The position numbers were made by a program, and so were the translations under genes. This document shows, in pieces, positions 34,801 through 47,142 of a DNA stretch of 64,000 nucleotides. Position 1 is the stretch's first letter. Every line of letters starts with the position of its first letter. The notes beneath the pieces were generated by a model. That model searched no databases, was not told the origin of the DNA, and saw only the letters and a list, made by a program, of their open reading frames with translations. Source of the DNA: Chondrosia reniformis (lineage: Eukaryota; Porifera; Demospongiae; Chondrillida; Chondrillidae); NCBI GenBank assembly GCA_947172415.1, contig OX359193.1, positions 7,620,501-7,684,500 on the forward strand, given 5' to 3'.

Positions 34801-37800
34801 CACCATCTTTTCTGTCTTCTGAACTGAGACCTGCAAAAAGAAGCCGGAAAGGTTGTGATCTATGTGCGCTTGCACATATGATCAGCCAGGCGACAGACCT
34901 CCTGAGATCCTGATCATAGACTTCTCCAGTGTACTCCCCTCCAAAACATTGGCTCTTTAGCTCCTAAAGGGACAAAGAGATGGAATTGCTAACAGATTCA
35001 CAGTGAGAAAGATGAATGTGTATCAGTACTTCATCGTCATCCATCTTCCACTCAGACACATCACTATCATCAAATTTATACCACTTGTAGAGACCAGTCT
35101 CCGGTTGCCTGCCAAATATAGAGAGGTAAAGTCACATGACATCATGATGTATGGAGAGGTAAAGTCACATGACATCATGAGACATGTGGAGGTAAAGTCA
35201 CATGACATCATGATGTATGGAGAGGCAAAGTCACATGACATCATGATGTATGGAGAGGTAAAGTCACATGACATCATGAGGTATGGAGAGGTAAAGTCAC
35301 ATGACATCATTAGGCATGTGGAGTAAGGAATTACTTGTATCGGATGAATGAGTAGTAGTGTCCACCGCTTGCTTGCCCACTGTGCACTACAATGCCTCTT
35401 AACGAGTACTCTGTACTCTCTGCAGTGTTCTCCTTTGCACTGTCATCTTTCTCCTTGTCATCCTGATCATCTTCTATTACCTCACCTGCACACAAGGGAG
35501 ATACAGAATAAGTGACAAGTCTGGTTATCTAGTAACTGGATCAGAGGTTGCTACGTACCTTCCACTTTGGCTAAGTGAGCTGCAGTGTACGAAGCCATGT
35601 CAAACTCCCTTGGGAATTCAAAATAATCGTTGAACTTTACTGCCATTTCTCTGCAAAAAAAACAAAACAACATACAAAACATCAAAAGGTGAGCTGTTTT
35701 CTATGAGGCTGGCTGCAATGACTAAGATGGCCGGCAAGGTGAAACATGTGACAACTCCTCACCTCTCCCAATCATAATCAAATCTCTTCAGCTGAATCAC
35801 CAACACTTTAGGCAGTTGTTTGATGCACAGACGCTTGACAGTGTCCACCTATGAGTGTATGCACGTGCAGTTGGTATAATTGTCATTCTGCTCATTAGAG
35901 TGTCACTAAGTGTCAATTAACCATACCTTCTTATTGCACTTCTCACAGTGATAGGCATTGGCTCCTTCCAAGAGGTCCCCCTTAACAAAGGCATCCAGTG
36001 ACTCAAACAGGTGTTGATGATGCCTCACGTCAACATTGAGGGCCATGTACGGCTCAGTGCGACAATACCTACATACATGTGTACATGCGTACTGAACTAA
36101 CAAGCAAGTCACTGGATGGTGGACCAAGTGCACCAATAAAGTAAGTTGGGAGGGGCTGGTGAGGAGGGAGTGGCTCTATGGAAGTGAGGAGGGAGTGGCA
36201 CTTTGGGAGGGGCTGGTGAGGAGGGAGTGGCACTTTGGGAGGGGCTGGTGAGGAGGGAGTGGCACTTTGGGAGGGGCTAGTGAGGAGGGAGTGGCACTTT
36301 GGGAGGGGCTGGTGAGGAGGGAGTGGCACTTTGGGAGGGGCTGGTGAGGAGGGAGTGGCACTTTGGGAGGGGCTGGTGAGGAGGGAGTGGCACTATGGGA
36401 GGGGCTGGTGGTAAGGATACTGAGGAATGCATGAGACAAACCTGTGAGGGCATCCCTTGCAAATCTTTTGATCTGCAAACAGACCTCCCATGATACTGGA
36501 CATCAAGCCCTTACTACTGTAGGATTTTAAACCTTCATCCACATTGTCGACAAGGCAGTTGAAAAACTCAAAGGCATCATGTTGTTCTCTCAAATTGACC
36601 TTCTCTCCCCACAATCTGAAACACAAAGAAGAAGAAAGATGGTATAATACCTTTAGTAACTGTAAGGTATTAAAGATGCTTCTTTGCTGAGGTAAGTCAA
36701 CATGATTAAATGGGGATTTCCATGACCTAGGCAACAGATTGAACTTTTGGCAGTAAAATGGCAACTAGAGAGGAATTGTGCTTGCTTACTGAAAATCTAA
36801 CATGATCTCCAGTTACCCAACTACCATAGCTAAAACTACATACACATACATGCTAGAAGTCTGTATAAGTATGTAAACTTACCTGAAATCTCTCCAAAAA
36901 CCCCGAGGAGTGTGGGCTTGTAACTTGCTGACAAAAAGGTGAGAGAAGATGGTCTGTAGCTGCATAAGAACCCTTCGATGAGAGTCCTTCCGGGCATCTC
37001 CTGAACTAGCCACTTCTGTAGCTGAGGAGGTCGACGGACTGGAAGGTGATTTCTATACAGAATAGGGAGACAAACATGTACGTATGTAGGTGAATTGGCA
37101 GCCAACAAGCCAAACCAACTCACATCACCAACATCACCAGAGGAATCTTTTCTGTTTTGGGGACCAACTCCAAAGAGAGGTTTATCATCGTCATCATTTG
37201 TGTCATCAAACAGTTCACATGTCTTGTCCACATCCAACACACCCTGTCTCACATCTGAAATCATGTAGAGCTAGGACAACAAAAGAGGGAGACTTTAAGC
37301 ATTTCTTCTCCAAAGTGCTAAAGTGGACAAACCTGTTGCAAGACAGCGTTCATGTAGCATGTGGCCCCCGCATTCCTCAGTCCCACGAACCCCTTGAGGG
37401 GGCGGGGTCCCATGTGAGGGTAGTACTCCCAGTCTGTGAGCGTCATGTCAGACCCAGCTACAGAGGTACACAGAGCATACAGGAAATGAGGTTGCCATCG
37501 ATAATCTCCACTGGCTGTAGTGAGGAATCACTCCATTTGCATTCACTCAGCTCTTTACTGTTACACAGTTCCTTTTCAATGCATGCACTTGATACACACA
37601 CACACACACATCAAATGACCAATCACTATGACAACTTTTAGGTAAATCCTTCCCACAGTTGCAAGTAGAGTTATGATATATGCTTAACTCAGTCAGTCAA
37701 TGCCTGGCACTTGCATACTCACATGTATACGTGTGCACTAATAAAGTAGCCCCTCAGTGGGGACATTGGGACAAGCCCCTGGTATTCCCCTGGGGACTTT

Positions 37801-40800
37801 GGGATGAGCCCCAGTATTCTACTGGGTGTACAGTACAAGCAGACACTTACATGTGTAAAAGAGTTCTTGCAGTTTCAAGTAAACAGACTTCAGGTTGGGT
37901 AGGGATCCAGTGCAGAGAGCAGTTATAACTTTGAATGCTGCAGCAGTGGCCTCTGTGGTACTGCATACAGCGTTAGCTGATCTCTCTTCGTACACAAAAC
38001 CTACATCATAACATTTATATAGATATGCATAAAAATAGCCACTCTGCAGCAAACATGACCAGTTTCAACTTACTAGAATCCTTCTGGGACCTTTGAATCA
38101 AAACAGTTGACGGAAACAAGAACTTTTCTATCAAAATCTGCATTAGTTAAAAAATAACATTCAACAAGTAGAGCTGTCATTAGATAACTTGCCATCTAAC
38201 CAATACAGGCACTAGACACGGAAATAAAAAAACTAACAAGAAATTGGGTGAGCTCCTGTTGTAAGCATCAACCTACCCTAATCAACATCAGTCTACCCTA
38301 ATCAACATCAGTCTACCCTAATCAGCATCAAACTACCTATATTAGTATCATCCTACCCTAATCAGTATCAGTCTACCCTAATCAGTACCAGCCTACCCTA
38401 ATCAGCATCAAACTACCTATATTAGTATCATCCTACCCTAATCAGTATCAGCCTACCCTAATCAGCATCAAACTACCTATATTAGTATCATCCTACCCTA
38501 ATCAGTATTAGCCTACCTTTATCAGTTCCATCTTGCCAGGCTCGCTGCCAATCTTGTACCTGTCTTCCGGAGAGAGGGCATGGATCAGCTCCACAGTGAG
38601 GTTAAGGTGACCTTCAATTAGCGGAGGATCAATCTGGTACGTTCCATCACTTTCATAGAGTTGCTATATTAAGGTATTCACAATACATTTATCAGTACTT
38701 GCGTACGTACAAACAAAGTACCTTGACTTGAGCTATCCATTTCAGTTCCCAATCTAAAATCTGTGACAAGTCAGGAAGTGGAATGTTAGATGTGATAGCA
38801 TGGTTCAGCAGTCGTCCCAAAAGTCTAAAGTATTCACTGGATGTGGATGCTAGTTCAGTGGCCACTTTCTCCTGCATTGCGATGAGCAGCTTGACCAGGT
38901 GCAGAAGGTGCTTGGGGTCACTGCTGCTCTGAGTGCTCAAGACAAATATCTGCTCAGTGGCGGCCATTCGAAGGTATCTGTTCCTCATTCTAGTCAAGCT
39001 GTCCATGACAAAACTGCTCCACCACTCCCTGCTCTGAAGGTAGTCCAGAACAGTTGGGTTTAAGGCCACCAGCAGAGACACCAGCTCAAAGCTTTCCTTG
39101 AAGATGGAGGCTACTTCCGGGTCTTGTTGTCGAAGCATTGAGAAGAACTACGTTTCAGAGTAACATAACGGCAAGAACATGAATATATTTCAGACTATTA
39201 CAGGGCATTGAGTGTTGCTAGGCACTCTAAACAGTTACAGCCATGCATACTGTAACATTACGTACACATAAACGGATGGATTGTCCTTGTGTAACTCACA
39301 TCACAGACTGCTGGATGGATCTCCTGCACCTTTCCTGTCAGTGACATGTTGTTTGCCTCAGTGGACCAGACAATTGAACACACTTGTTTGACTACATCTT
39401 GTTTGATATCAATCTGACACAACTACAGGGCATTAAAGGTACCAGGTCAGGTTCAGAACAGGTCATATGTACGTATGTACATTATAATATAACAGTATAA
39501 GAGAACCATATATACGTAGAGTACACATGTTCTCATACGTACACCCAGCACACACATATTATACTATGTATATACGTACATGCATGCATACATACATATA
39601 GTATAAAAGCTACATATATACTTTATTGTGGAGGACTTGAGCTATCCTTTTGGAAGTGTCCTTCAGTTTGGCATCAGTGAGGGGAAAGATGTAATGCTGT
39701 GTGGCAGTCTGCAGCTGGAGTGCAGCCTTGTGAGTGTCATTGTCGACTGTTGGCTGGTTGGACTTGAGGAGGGCGGCTACGCGATATATTCTCATGTTGG
39801 CTTCTGTCAGTAGCAACAATCTACTGATGTGCACCGAGCACATGTAGATGGACCTTCAGGAGGGAGTGGGCAGGAGTGGGTGGGGAGGAAGTCAGTTATG
39901 AGGTAGCATGTACGTACGTATGTAAAAGGTTTGAGACTGAACTGCTACACTTACTGTCTAGTTGGCAGGTCTACATTGGCCAGTCTCCTCTCGTTTGAGA
40001 GGATTTCCATCAAAAGTTCAACTCCACTGCATTTGATGAAATTCATCTGCAATGGATGACAGCACGCCATTCCAAATCCATTCCTTTACTTTACATACAA
40101 TGGTAGAGACAAACATACTTGAATATCACCTAGTTCATTGTCCCTAAGCTCGGTTGCAGGCATCAGTAAGGATTGAATAATCTACACAAAATACCAACAA
40201 CTTCCTTCAAATCACAATCATCCCATTTCTAAGTCTGACACTCTTAAAGTACCTCAAGATTATAGAGCTGTCTAAAAGGGGATACTTCAACTACCTTCTT
40301 CCTCAGCACTTCAAGAGCAACATCTTTGTCGTTCTTTGCTTGCTCTTTGCACAGTTCAATGATCTCAGCAACTTTGGAATGGTCTACATACACATACATA
40401 CATACATCATCTGTATACACTTTACTGTGGACAAATTATAAATATCCATAAGTTAATATACGTACATAGGGGCATTCCCTAGGGAATGTCCCTTCACTTA
40501 CCAGACGGGATCAGTTGAAGAAGGTCTCTGACAGACTCTCTCAGTTGTGGTAGCTTGTGGTCGAGTGCAAAGTCACCGATGCTCAAGAGAAACTCAGTAT
40601 AGTCAACTGTCAGAGACATTAGCTGTGGGGGGGCAAGAGTTACAAGTAAGATGATGCCTTAGACCAGATACTCCTCTCAAAAGGGAATGATAACATACCA
40701 CTGAAGGGAGGCACTTCTCTGCTTCCAAGTTGGGTCCTTCTTCCTTCTCAGAATCAGAAGAGCTTTCTTGGGACGATGCTCCTCCAGTGTTGTTGCCAAG

Positions 40801-43800
40801 GGATACCACTTTGACCTGCAAGACCATCCTATCCCTCTGAGCTAGATGTGCGACATACTTGTGATCTTCATGAGGCATCAGTACATCAGCACCACATGTC
40901 AGTTCCAAGTGACTTGAGTTGGGCAACTTCAACCTAACACATGATAATTTGAGTGATAATCAAACCACAACTATTTTAAAAAGTTATTTTGTGTGCACTA
41001 ACTGTTGCTTAATATGTCTTCTAACGGCTGCCATTGCCTCGTTTGCATGAGACGGTACCTCAAATTCATCTACTCCTCGATTGTGGCTATACTGCAATCT
41101 AATTATAATTGGCCGACCCCAACTAGACCTGGCACATGACAAAGCAGACACAAAGTGTATCACACGATTCATTTACATATGTAAACATTATTATACAGTC
41201 GATTCCTGATATAACGAACACCAAAATCCCAGCATAATTGTTCTTTATAAAAGAAGTTCTTTATAACCAAATGTACTTTATTTGTATATAACTATACAAA
41301 TAAACTACTCATCAGTGCAGCATGAATACAGTAGAATGCTTACAAAATTAAAATTACGTAAAATAGTATATTAATGGTACTCAGGGTGGACTTTTCAACT
41401 GAAAATTCGTCACAAATACCCTTCTCCTTCCTCCCTTTATCCACTTCGTCCAGTAACTTTGATTTAAGAATGATAAATACAGCCGTTTTTGGCTTCACAC
41501 ATACATAATCATAAGTTAACACGTTCGTTATAATAGAAGTTTGTTTAGGGTTGTTTGTTATAAACAGAAGGAATTGAATGGACAGGAAATGGTTTTTTGA
41601 CAATCGTTCGTTATAACCCAAAATTCTTTATGAGCAAGTTCGTTATAAGTGGAGTCGACTGTATGTATGATTTTATTACTCACCCCCTATGGGAGGGGAA
41701 GGCCACTCACCCCCTATGGGTGGGGAAGGCCACTCACCCCCTATGGGTGGGGAAGGCCACTCACCCCCTATGGGTGGGGAAGGCCACTCACTCCCTATGA
41801 GTGGGGAAGGCCACTCACTCCCTATGAGTGGGGAAGGCCACTCACTCCCTATGAGTGGGGAAGGCCACTCACCCCCTATGGGTGGGGAAGGCTGCTCACC
41901 CCCTATGGGTGGGGAAGTCTACTCACTCCCTATGGGTGGGGAAGGCCACTCACCCCCTATGGGTGGGGAAGGCCACTCACTCCCTATGGGTGGGGAAGGC
42001 CACTCACTCCCTATGAGTGGGGAAGGCCGCTCACCCCCTATGGGTGGGGAAGGCCGCTCACCCCCTATGGGTGGGGAAGGCCACTCACCCCCTATGGGTG
42101 GGGAAGGCTACTCACCCCTTATGGGAGGGGAAGGCCACTCACCCCCTATGGGAGGGGAAGGCCACTCACCCCTTATGGGAGGGGAAGGCCACTCACCCCC
42201 TATGGGAGGGGAAGGCCACTCACCCCCTATGGGAGGGGAAGGCCACTCACCCCCTATGGGTGGGGAAGGTTGCTCACCTGCTATGGGAGGGAAAGGCTCT
42301 CTCCTCCAAGTGGGAATCATCAACTTCGCCACAATACTCTTTCAAAAGGCCCAAACATCGTGTCAACTCAGTGACATGCTGCAGGAAGCCATCTTGATTC
42401 TCCAGTGAATCTTGAGATGCCTCTTCCTCTTTGAGCGATACAAGGTGAACCCAGGTTTTCTGCATTCTGTCAAAACATATTCTTAGAAACTCCTCAGGAA
42501 CCTAACAAGAGAGAGTCAATCCTAGCAGATTGCCTCCAAGTGAGCCTTAACAAGCACAAGACCTGGCACACTCACGTTCTGTTCCTTCAGCTGAGGTGTC
42601 AGGTTGGTGTAAATGTCCTTCATCAGCTCAATGGCTTTGTGAGCAATGCTTTGCTGAGACGTCAAAATCACCCTCCACAGGTAGTTTAACCCCATGAGAT
42701 CCAAACTGTCTGTCATTAGTGTTCTTCTCCACTGACGAAGTTTATGTTCGTTGTGGTTGACATGACGAAAGAATCGATCAAAGCACCTGTGTATGTACAC
42801 ACATGATAATCATGTGACCAGCATGTACGTAAATATGAACATACCTAAAACCATTGTCTGTGAGTGTGGTAGGATTTAACTTCATCACATTCTCAACAAA
42901 AATGTGTTTCACTGAATCTGCTTCCAAATCTGGTTCATCATTGACAAGCTGAAGCGGGTAAGGTATATGGACACACACGACTTTTAAGAGGCATGGAGAG
43001 TAGGTTACCTTGCTAAACCATTTCAGGCCAGCCTCTCTGTCAGAGGGAAAGACCGGCTTTTCTGCCAAAGACTTCCAAACACTTAGGGCATGGGCAAAGC
43101 CAAGCCACAAGTTTCCATCCTTTAGCACAAAACGAATGAAATCAAGCCTGCTCTGCACTTGCATGTAGTGATTAAACCTGTCGTCGATACAGTATGTCTC
43201 AGGGTTCAGCTGCGGGTCACCTGAACAGTATTACCAGTAGGTGACAACACTACCAACTGTTAGCAGGGCCTCAACCTACTCTCTTTGGCCGCCTGCACCA
43301 GGTCCATGTACTCCTGTAGGTTCTTGATGACCTCTGCCAGGATGCGATGGTTCTGGTCAATGCTCTGGAGCACTTGAGGCCGATAGTAGATGTAGGAGCT
43401 CCTGCTGTGGTGGAACTGAGGGGGAGGCTGGGGGAGGAGACGGTGACACACACTGGCTGGTTAAGCACCCAAAGACAAGCCTAGCACTGCTTACCTCTGG
43501 ATAGAGGTTGCACACATCCTTGAAGTGCTTCAAAGCTGGTAGCACCCACTTACTCCCTTGGGCCAGTTCCTGCATACAACTCTCCAGCCATCTCATCTTA
43601 CGATTGTCTCGATCCTACATGGTGTGCGTGCGTGTGTGTGCGATTGAGGGAAGCGTATTTGTATATCCAAGGGAAGAACTGGAGGTTGGCAAGGGAGAAA
43701 CTCACTTGTGCACATGAGAAATCAAGAATCTTCAAATGAGCATTCAGTGCATGGTCAAGGGTATCGGGGAGACAGTCGTCTCTCTTTGCTAAGGTCCACA

Positions 43801-46800
43801 GCATATTGAGCACTTTGTTGGCCATTACTCCGTCCTTGTCATCCTCGGCAAGCCTCCGGATGAACTCCAGCAGTTCATCTCTCTGCTTCTTCACCGCAGC
43901 ATGCACCCAGCTCCTCTGCACACAAAACATATTAAACTGCTCAAGGGTTGCTAAGGAACAGCCAATGGATGCAACTGTACCTGGAAGCATTTAAATAAAT
44001 GGTCAAGCTGTTCGGGGGAGAAGTCCCAAGCAAGTTTAGCTAAAAGATCATGAATGTTCTTAACAATAGCTTCATGTTTTCCATCTTGAGAGGCCCAGAT
44101 TGCATCTAGGTCCTCGATAGAAAGAACTTTCTCTCGGATGCAAAACCTCAGCATCTTCTCCAGCTTCTCAACATATTGAGGTTGATGGAGGTTATCTCTC
44201 AGTACTACCATCAGAACTTGGTGGTCCTTGATCCAAGACTACACAGAAATGCAAAACAAAACTGCTGATAAACTAACTAAAAAGCAAGTTATTGCCTTTT
44301 GACTAATGATAACACATTGAATAGGGCGGCCATGTTTTTTGACCATTCCTACTTTGAGAGATACTACCAAAGTCAACTAGTCTCCTTAGCTAGACCAACT
44401 CACAGCCATTTTTTCTGATGTCATTTGCTGTTGCTCCTCATCATAGGATGAATGATAGTGAATGGTCGTGTGGTATGAGTGGCCCGGAATGATCTTGTTA
44501 ATTTCATTCAGGGCATTCATCTTTCCACTGAAGGAAGCAATCTTCAACAACCTCAAAATCATCTTCAGTCTCAGTGACATGATATCATACTCTGTGGTGA
44601 CTCTCTTTGTCAAGTGTCTCAAAGACTGAAGTAAGACATTAAAAACAATAGAATTGTACCTTATTTAGAATTGAATATAAAAGTGTGCTACATACTGTAT
44701 CTTATCTACATATGCGTGAAAAAATACTATGACCTTGATCTTTGAGGTACTAAAGCAGAATTAGTAGAATCAAACCTTGAGTTGTACATTTGGACCTCTA
44801 GTACCTCCTTCATTGACCAATTAATAAACAAGGCATTGTATCCAACAAATTATATTTTGACATCAAAAAAGACTAAAATTTTAAGATACGTAAAGTGGAA
44901 GTGAAGATATTGAAACATTCTTTCACAAGTGCCTTCCACACAATTGGTTATGTACAAAATGTACAAGTCACAAAGTTAAATTTATTATTCGAATACTCTG
45001 GTTTACAAAGAAAATCTAAAAGTGTAAACTACGTACATAGCAGGGGTTCAGTGAAGAGATGCATGTACGTACCTTCATGATGGAGGAGATATTGTCCCCT
45101 TTGGCCTCTGTAGAAGACTCCTTCTTCAGAGTCTCATCATTCAGACCCTCCAAGAAGGCAAATGTATGGTTCTGCAGAAGCAAGTAGGACAAAGAGGATT
45201 ACAAGTAGTCTTTGGCAGATCTGTTGGAGAAGGCACATTGCACTTACAACCACAGGCAAGATGTAGTCTTGAACACATTGATCTGTCAAGTACTCAATAC
45301 AACCGGAAAATGGTCTAACAGAAGGAATTTGGAGGAACGAGTTGGAGCAGGAACAGGAGTGAGATATGAAAAAGGACAAAGGTGGGTTATATGCAACACT
45401 CATAATGTCATCCTAGAAAGGCTACATACCGAATTTGAGCAGCAATCACAGACACAGTCAAATTATTGGTGTTGGAGCAGAATCTAGTCTTTAGTCGATC
45501 AAATCCTCCGCTATCTCCAAATATGTTTAATAAGTCACATAGCCAGCCTCTTGGAGATTTCTCCTCACTTGGCCGAGCAAAGAGTTCATTTAACCTATCT
45601 TCCTTTTCAGCTTGTTCAACAGTTTCCGATGCCTTCTCCTGATTAAAGTAGTTCCACCTACACATGCATACACACTAAATCTATACAAAAAACTAGGCCA
45701 TCCTTTATCCAACATTCTAAAAATCTGCCACATCTTCGCACATCAAAACTACTACTCTGCCAAACAAACTACAACTGATATCCACTGATACTAAACAGCA
45801 AAGTGTAACCGCTGGCTCTCCTTAAAAATATTTTAATTATTTTTATACTTACATATCAGTACTAACTCCTTAAAATATTCTTTTAATTATTCTTATAATT
45901 ACGTATCAGTACTAACTCCTTAAAAATATTCATTTAATTATTCGTATCAGTACTAACTTGCAGGATGGGTTGAGTGCTCGGGCTAGTAGTTCAAGAAGAG
46001 AAAACCAGTCCTGATCCAGCTTGACTGCACACAGTTCCACAAGCAGTTTTGTGTTATTAAATATGCACATCTGAAGTGGAAAGAGAGAATCAGATGTACT
46101 TAGGTATTAGTATTGGCTCCAGTCAGGTAGAAACAGCATAAAATAATGGGCAACAATTACAATAGGCCTTTCTCTTATAACCCGACACACACTCCTCTCA
46201 ATTATGACAGTTAAAGTTTGTCCATAAAATGCAAATATGTTGCTTCTCTTACCCCCTCCCCTCCCCCTCTGAGAAAACATTTCATCTCCCTCACTTGAAA
46301 GAAACTCAAATTGCTAACTTTTAATAGCAAAACATACATACGTAGGTTGTTTTACTATATTGCATATTGCCCCCTCTTGTGCCATTTTCTAAAAGGAATC
46401 CTGAAGCACTAAATTATATTAATAGTCCCTAATGAGTGTTTTAGTGTCTAAAGTTATCAAAGAACAGTCACCCTAGGGGCCAAGGCATCCCACACTAACT
46501 TTGCCATCAAACTGCCTCTTCAAAGATTTCAACAATGAAAAGATGCTTTATCACAGAGCTCTCGTCATTATAGACCAGTTCGGCAAGAGAGGAAGCTATT
46601 AAAACAACTAACCTGAATTTCTGGGTTCCATGCATTCACTGCATCGTCATCCAGCACTCGAACAAATGAAAGTGACAGGCCATCTTTAAAGAAACGCTGA
46701 CACGGCTCGCTCTTAACATCCAAACCTATTTCGGGGAGATGGGGTGGAAATGAAGGCCAAATTCAAAATGGCTGTCATACAGCAACGGTTTCCACTAACC

Positions 46801-47142
46801 AGCTCTTGCCAACTTAATAGCAGCTGTTAACAACTGTTCCAAGTCACTTTTCGGAAGGACGGGTACAACCCATCGCGGTCTATTTAACTGTTCGTCTAGG
46901 GAGGTTAACACATCCAGTGGAAACTCTGGAGGCTTGTCGCCTTCTTCGGCAGCCACTTCCTTGTTGTCTTTCTGCTCTTTGGCGCTGGGTTCTTCTTCTG
47001 TGGTCGCTTCAGGCTGCCTCTCCTTGTCCTCACTTTCTGTATTATTTGTTTCGTCTTGTTCATTAGTGTTGTCATTTTCGTCTGCATCATCCGATTCCTT
47101 CCCGTCGGGAACAATTCTATCGTGTTTCTTTTGACTTGGCAT
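31871..47142 (-). CDS. USP9X: ubiquitin carboxyl-terminal hydrolase USP9X/FAF-type
   Basis: The largest gene here, with many exons over 15 kb. The start at 47142 gives [20 protein letters not shown] and a long acidic leader, then [20 protein letters not shown], a USP9X hallmark, and [18 protein letters not shown] with [16 protein letters not shown]. The Cys box [17 protein letters not shown] lies at about 37385-37330, with the catalytic Cys codon at 37359-37357. The CxxC zinc pairs are CKGCPH (about 36455) and CEKCNKK (about 35935). The His box, [20 protein letters not shown], is at about 35395-35340. The C-terminus is acidic and Ser-rich ([17 protein letters not shown]). USP9X removes ubiquitin from many substrates in trafficking, polarity and apoptosis. 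Its introns hold six tandem arrays and a pogo-type remnant, far more than any neighbour. Confidence 0.96.
34566..34730. repeat. 19-bp minisatellite in a USP9X intron
   Basis: About eight units of TGTCTACTGTTAGGGGGAG. In the USP9X sense strand each reads CTCCCCCTAACAG, resembling a 3' splice acceptor. The true acceptor is further on, before the exon with ATGTCACCCCCC. Confidence 0.92.
35121..35324. repeat. about 33-bp minisatellite in a USP9X intron
   Basis: Six units, each with GTAAAGTCACATGACATCAT followed by GATGTATGGAGAG or a variant. Every unit contains the TCACATGA core found dispersed elsewhere in the window. It lies in the short intron right after the His-box exon. Confidence 0.93.
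36147..36411. repeat. 33-bp minisatellite in a USP9X intron
   Basis: About eight units, GGAGTGGCACTTTGGGAGGG then GCTGGTGAGGAG, between the zinc-finger exons. It is pyrimidine-rich in USP9X sense. It creates spurious His/Pro/Ser reading frames. Confidence 0.94.
38258..38516. repeat. 20-bp array starting at a USP9X 5' splice site, about 13 units
   Basis: In USP9X sense the exon ends ACTGATAAAG and the donor GTAGGCTAATACTGATTAGG begins the first unit (exon end at 38517). Every later unit again reads AG(G)|GTAGN, so the donor-like site recurs each 20 bp. A 60-bp higher-order pattern is visible. Confidence 0.93.
41196..41661 (-). mobile_element. pogo/Tigger-type DNA transposon remnant
   Basis: Imperfect terminal inverted repeats: CAGTCGATTCCTGATATAAC at 41196 and, reversed, CAGTCGACTCCACTTATAAC at 41661. 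They are flanked by TA duplications at 41194-41195 and 41662-41663. The minus strand keeps an N-terminal transposase piece with [17 protein letters not shown] and [10 protein letters not shown], the psq-type helix-turn-helix of Tigger/pogo transposases. No DDE domain is present, so it is a 466-bp non-autonomous deletion derivative. It sits in the same USP9X intron as the 27-bp array and directly abuts it. Confidence 0.88.
41678..42297. repeat. 27-bp array starting at a USP9X 5' splice site, about 23 units
   Basis: On the plus strand the unit reads CCTATGGGTGGGGAAGGCCA then CTCACCC. In USP9X sense it is GTGAGTGGCC, TTCCCCACCCATAG, GGG. The exon end (TTCCCTCCCATAGCAG before gtgagc) is itself the first half unit. 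Each unit therefore carries a consensus donor and an acceptor-like CATAG. All six frames stay open over most of its length; none is a gene. Confidence 0.95.
45856..45958. repeat. repeated 5' splice-site segment in USP9X, 3 copies
   Basis: In USP9X sense the exon ends NPSCK and GTTAGTACTGATACG follows as donor (exon end 45958). GTTAGTACTGAT then recurs at 45916 and 45866, each preceded by AAGGA and followed by an AT-rich arm. Spacing is 41 and 50 bp, so the arms have diverged. Confidence 0.82.

Noticed and set aside
35121-36411. CRISPR-like arrays of direct repeats
   Set aside because: Units are contiguous without unique spacers, and the context is animal introns.
36069-36478. His/Pro/Ser-rich minus-strand protein ([16 protein letters not shown])
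   Set aside because: Frame through the 33-bp intronic minisatellite; the true USP9X exons lie on either side.
38258-38516. Interstitial telomeric repeat (contains TTAGGG)
   Set aside because: TTAGGG is only part of a 20-bp unit seeded by the exon end; no 6-bp period. The same applies to 34566-34730.
41649-42408. Long overlapping reading frames of about 240 residues (TPYGWGRPL- and [13 protein letters not shown] repeats)
   Set aside because: All frames are open because of the 27-bp minisatellite. No start context, no domain, and it lies in a USP9X intron on the opposite strand.
47000-47140. Ser-rich + frame opposite the USP9X N-terminus
   Set aside because: Antisense shadow of the acidic USP9X leader.
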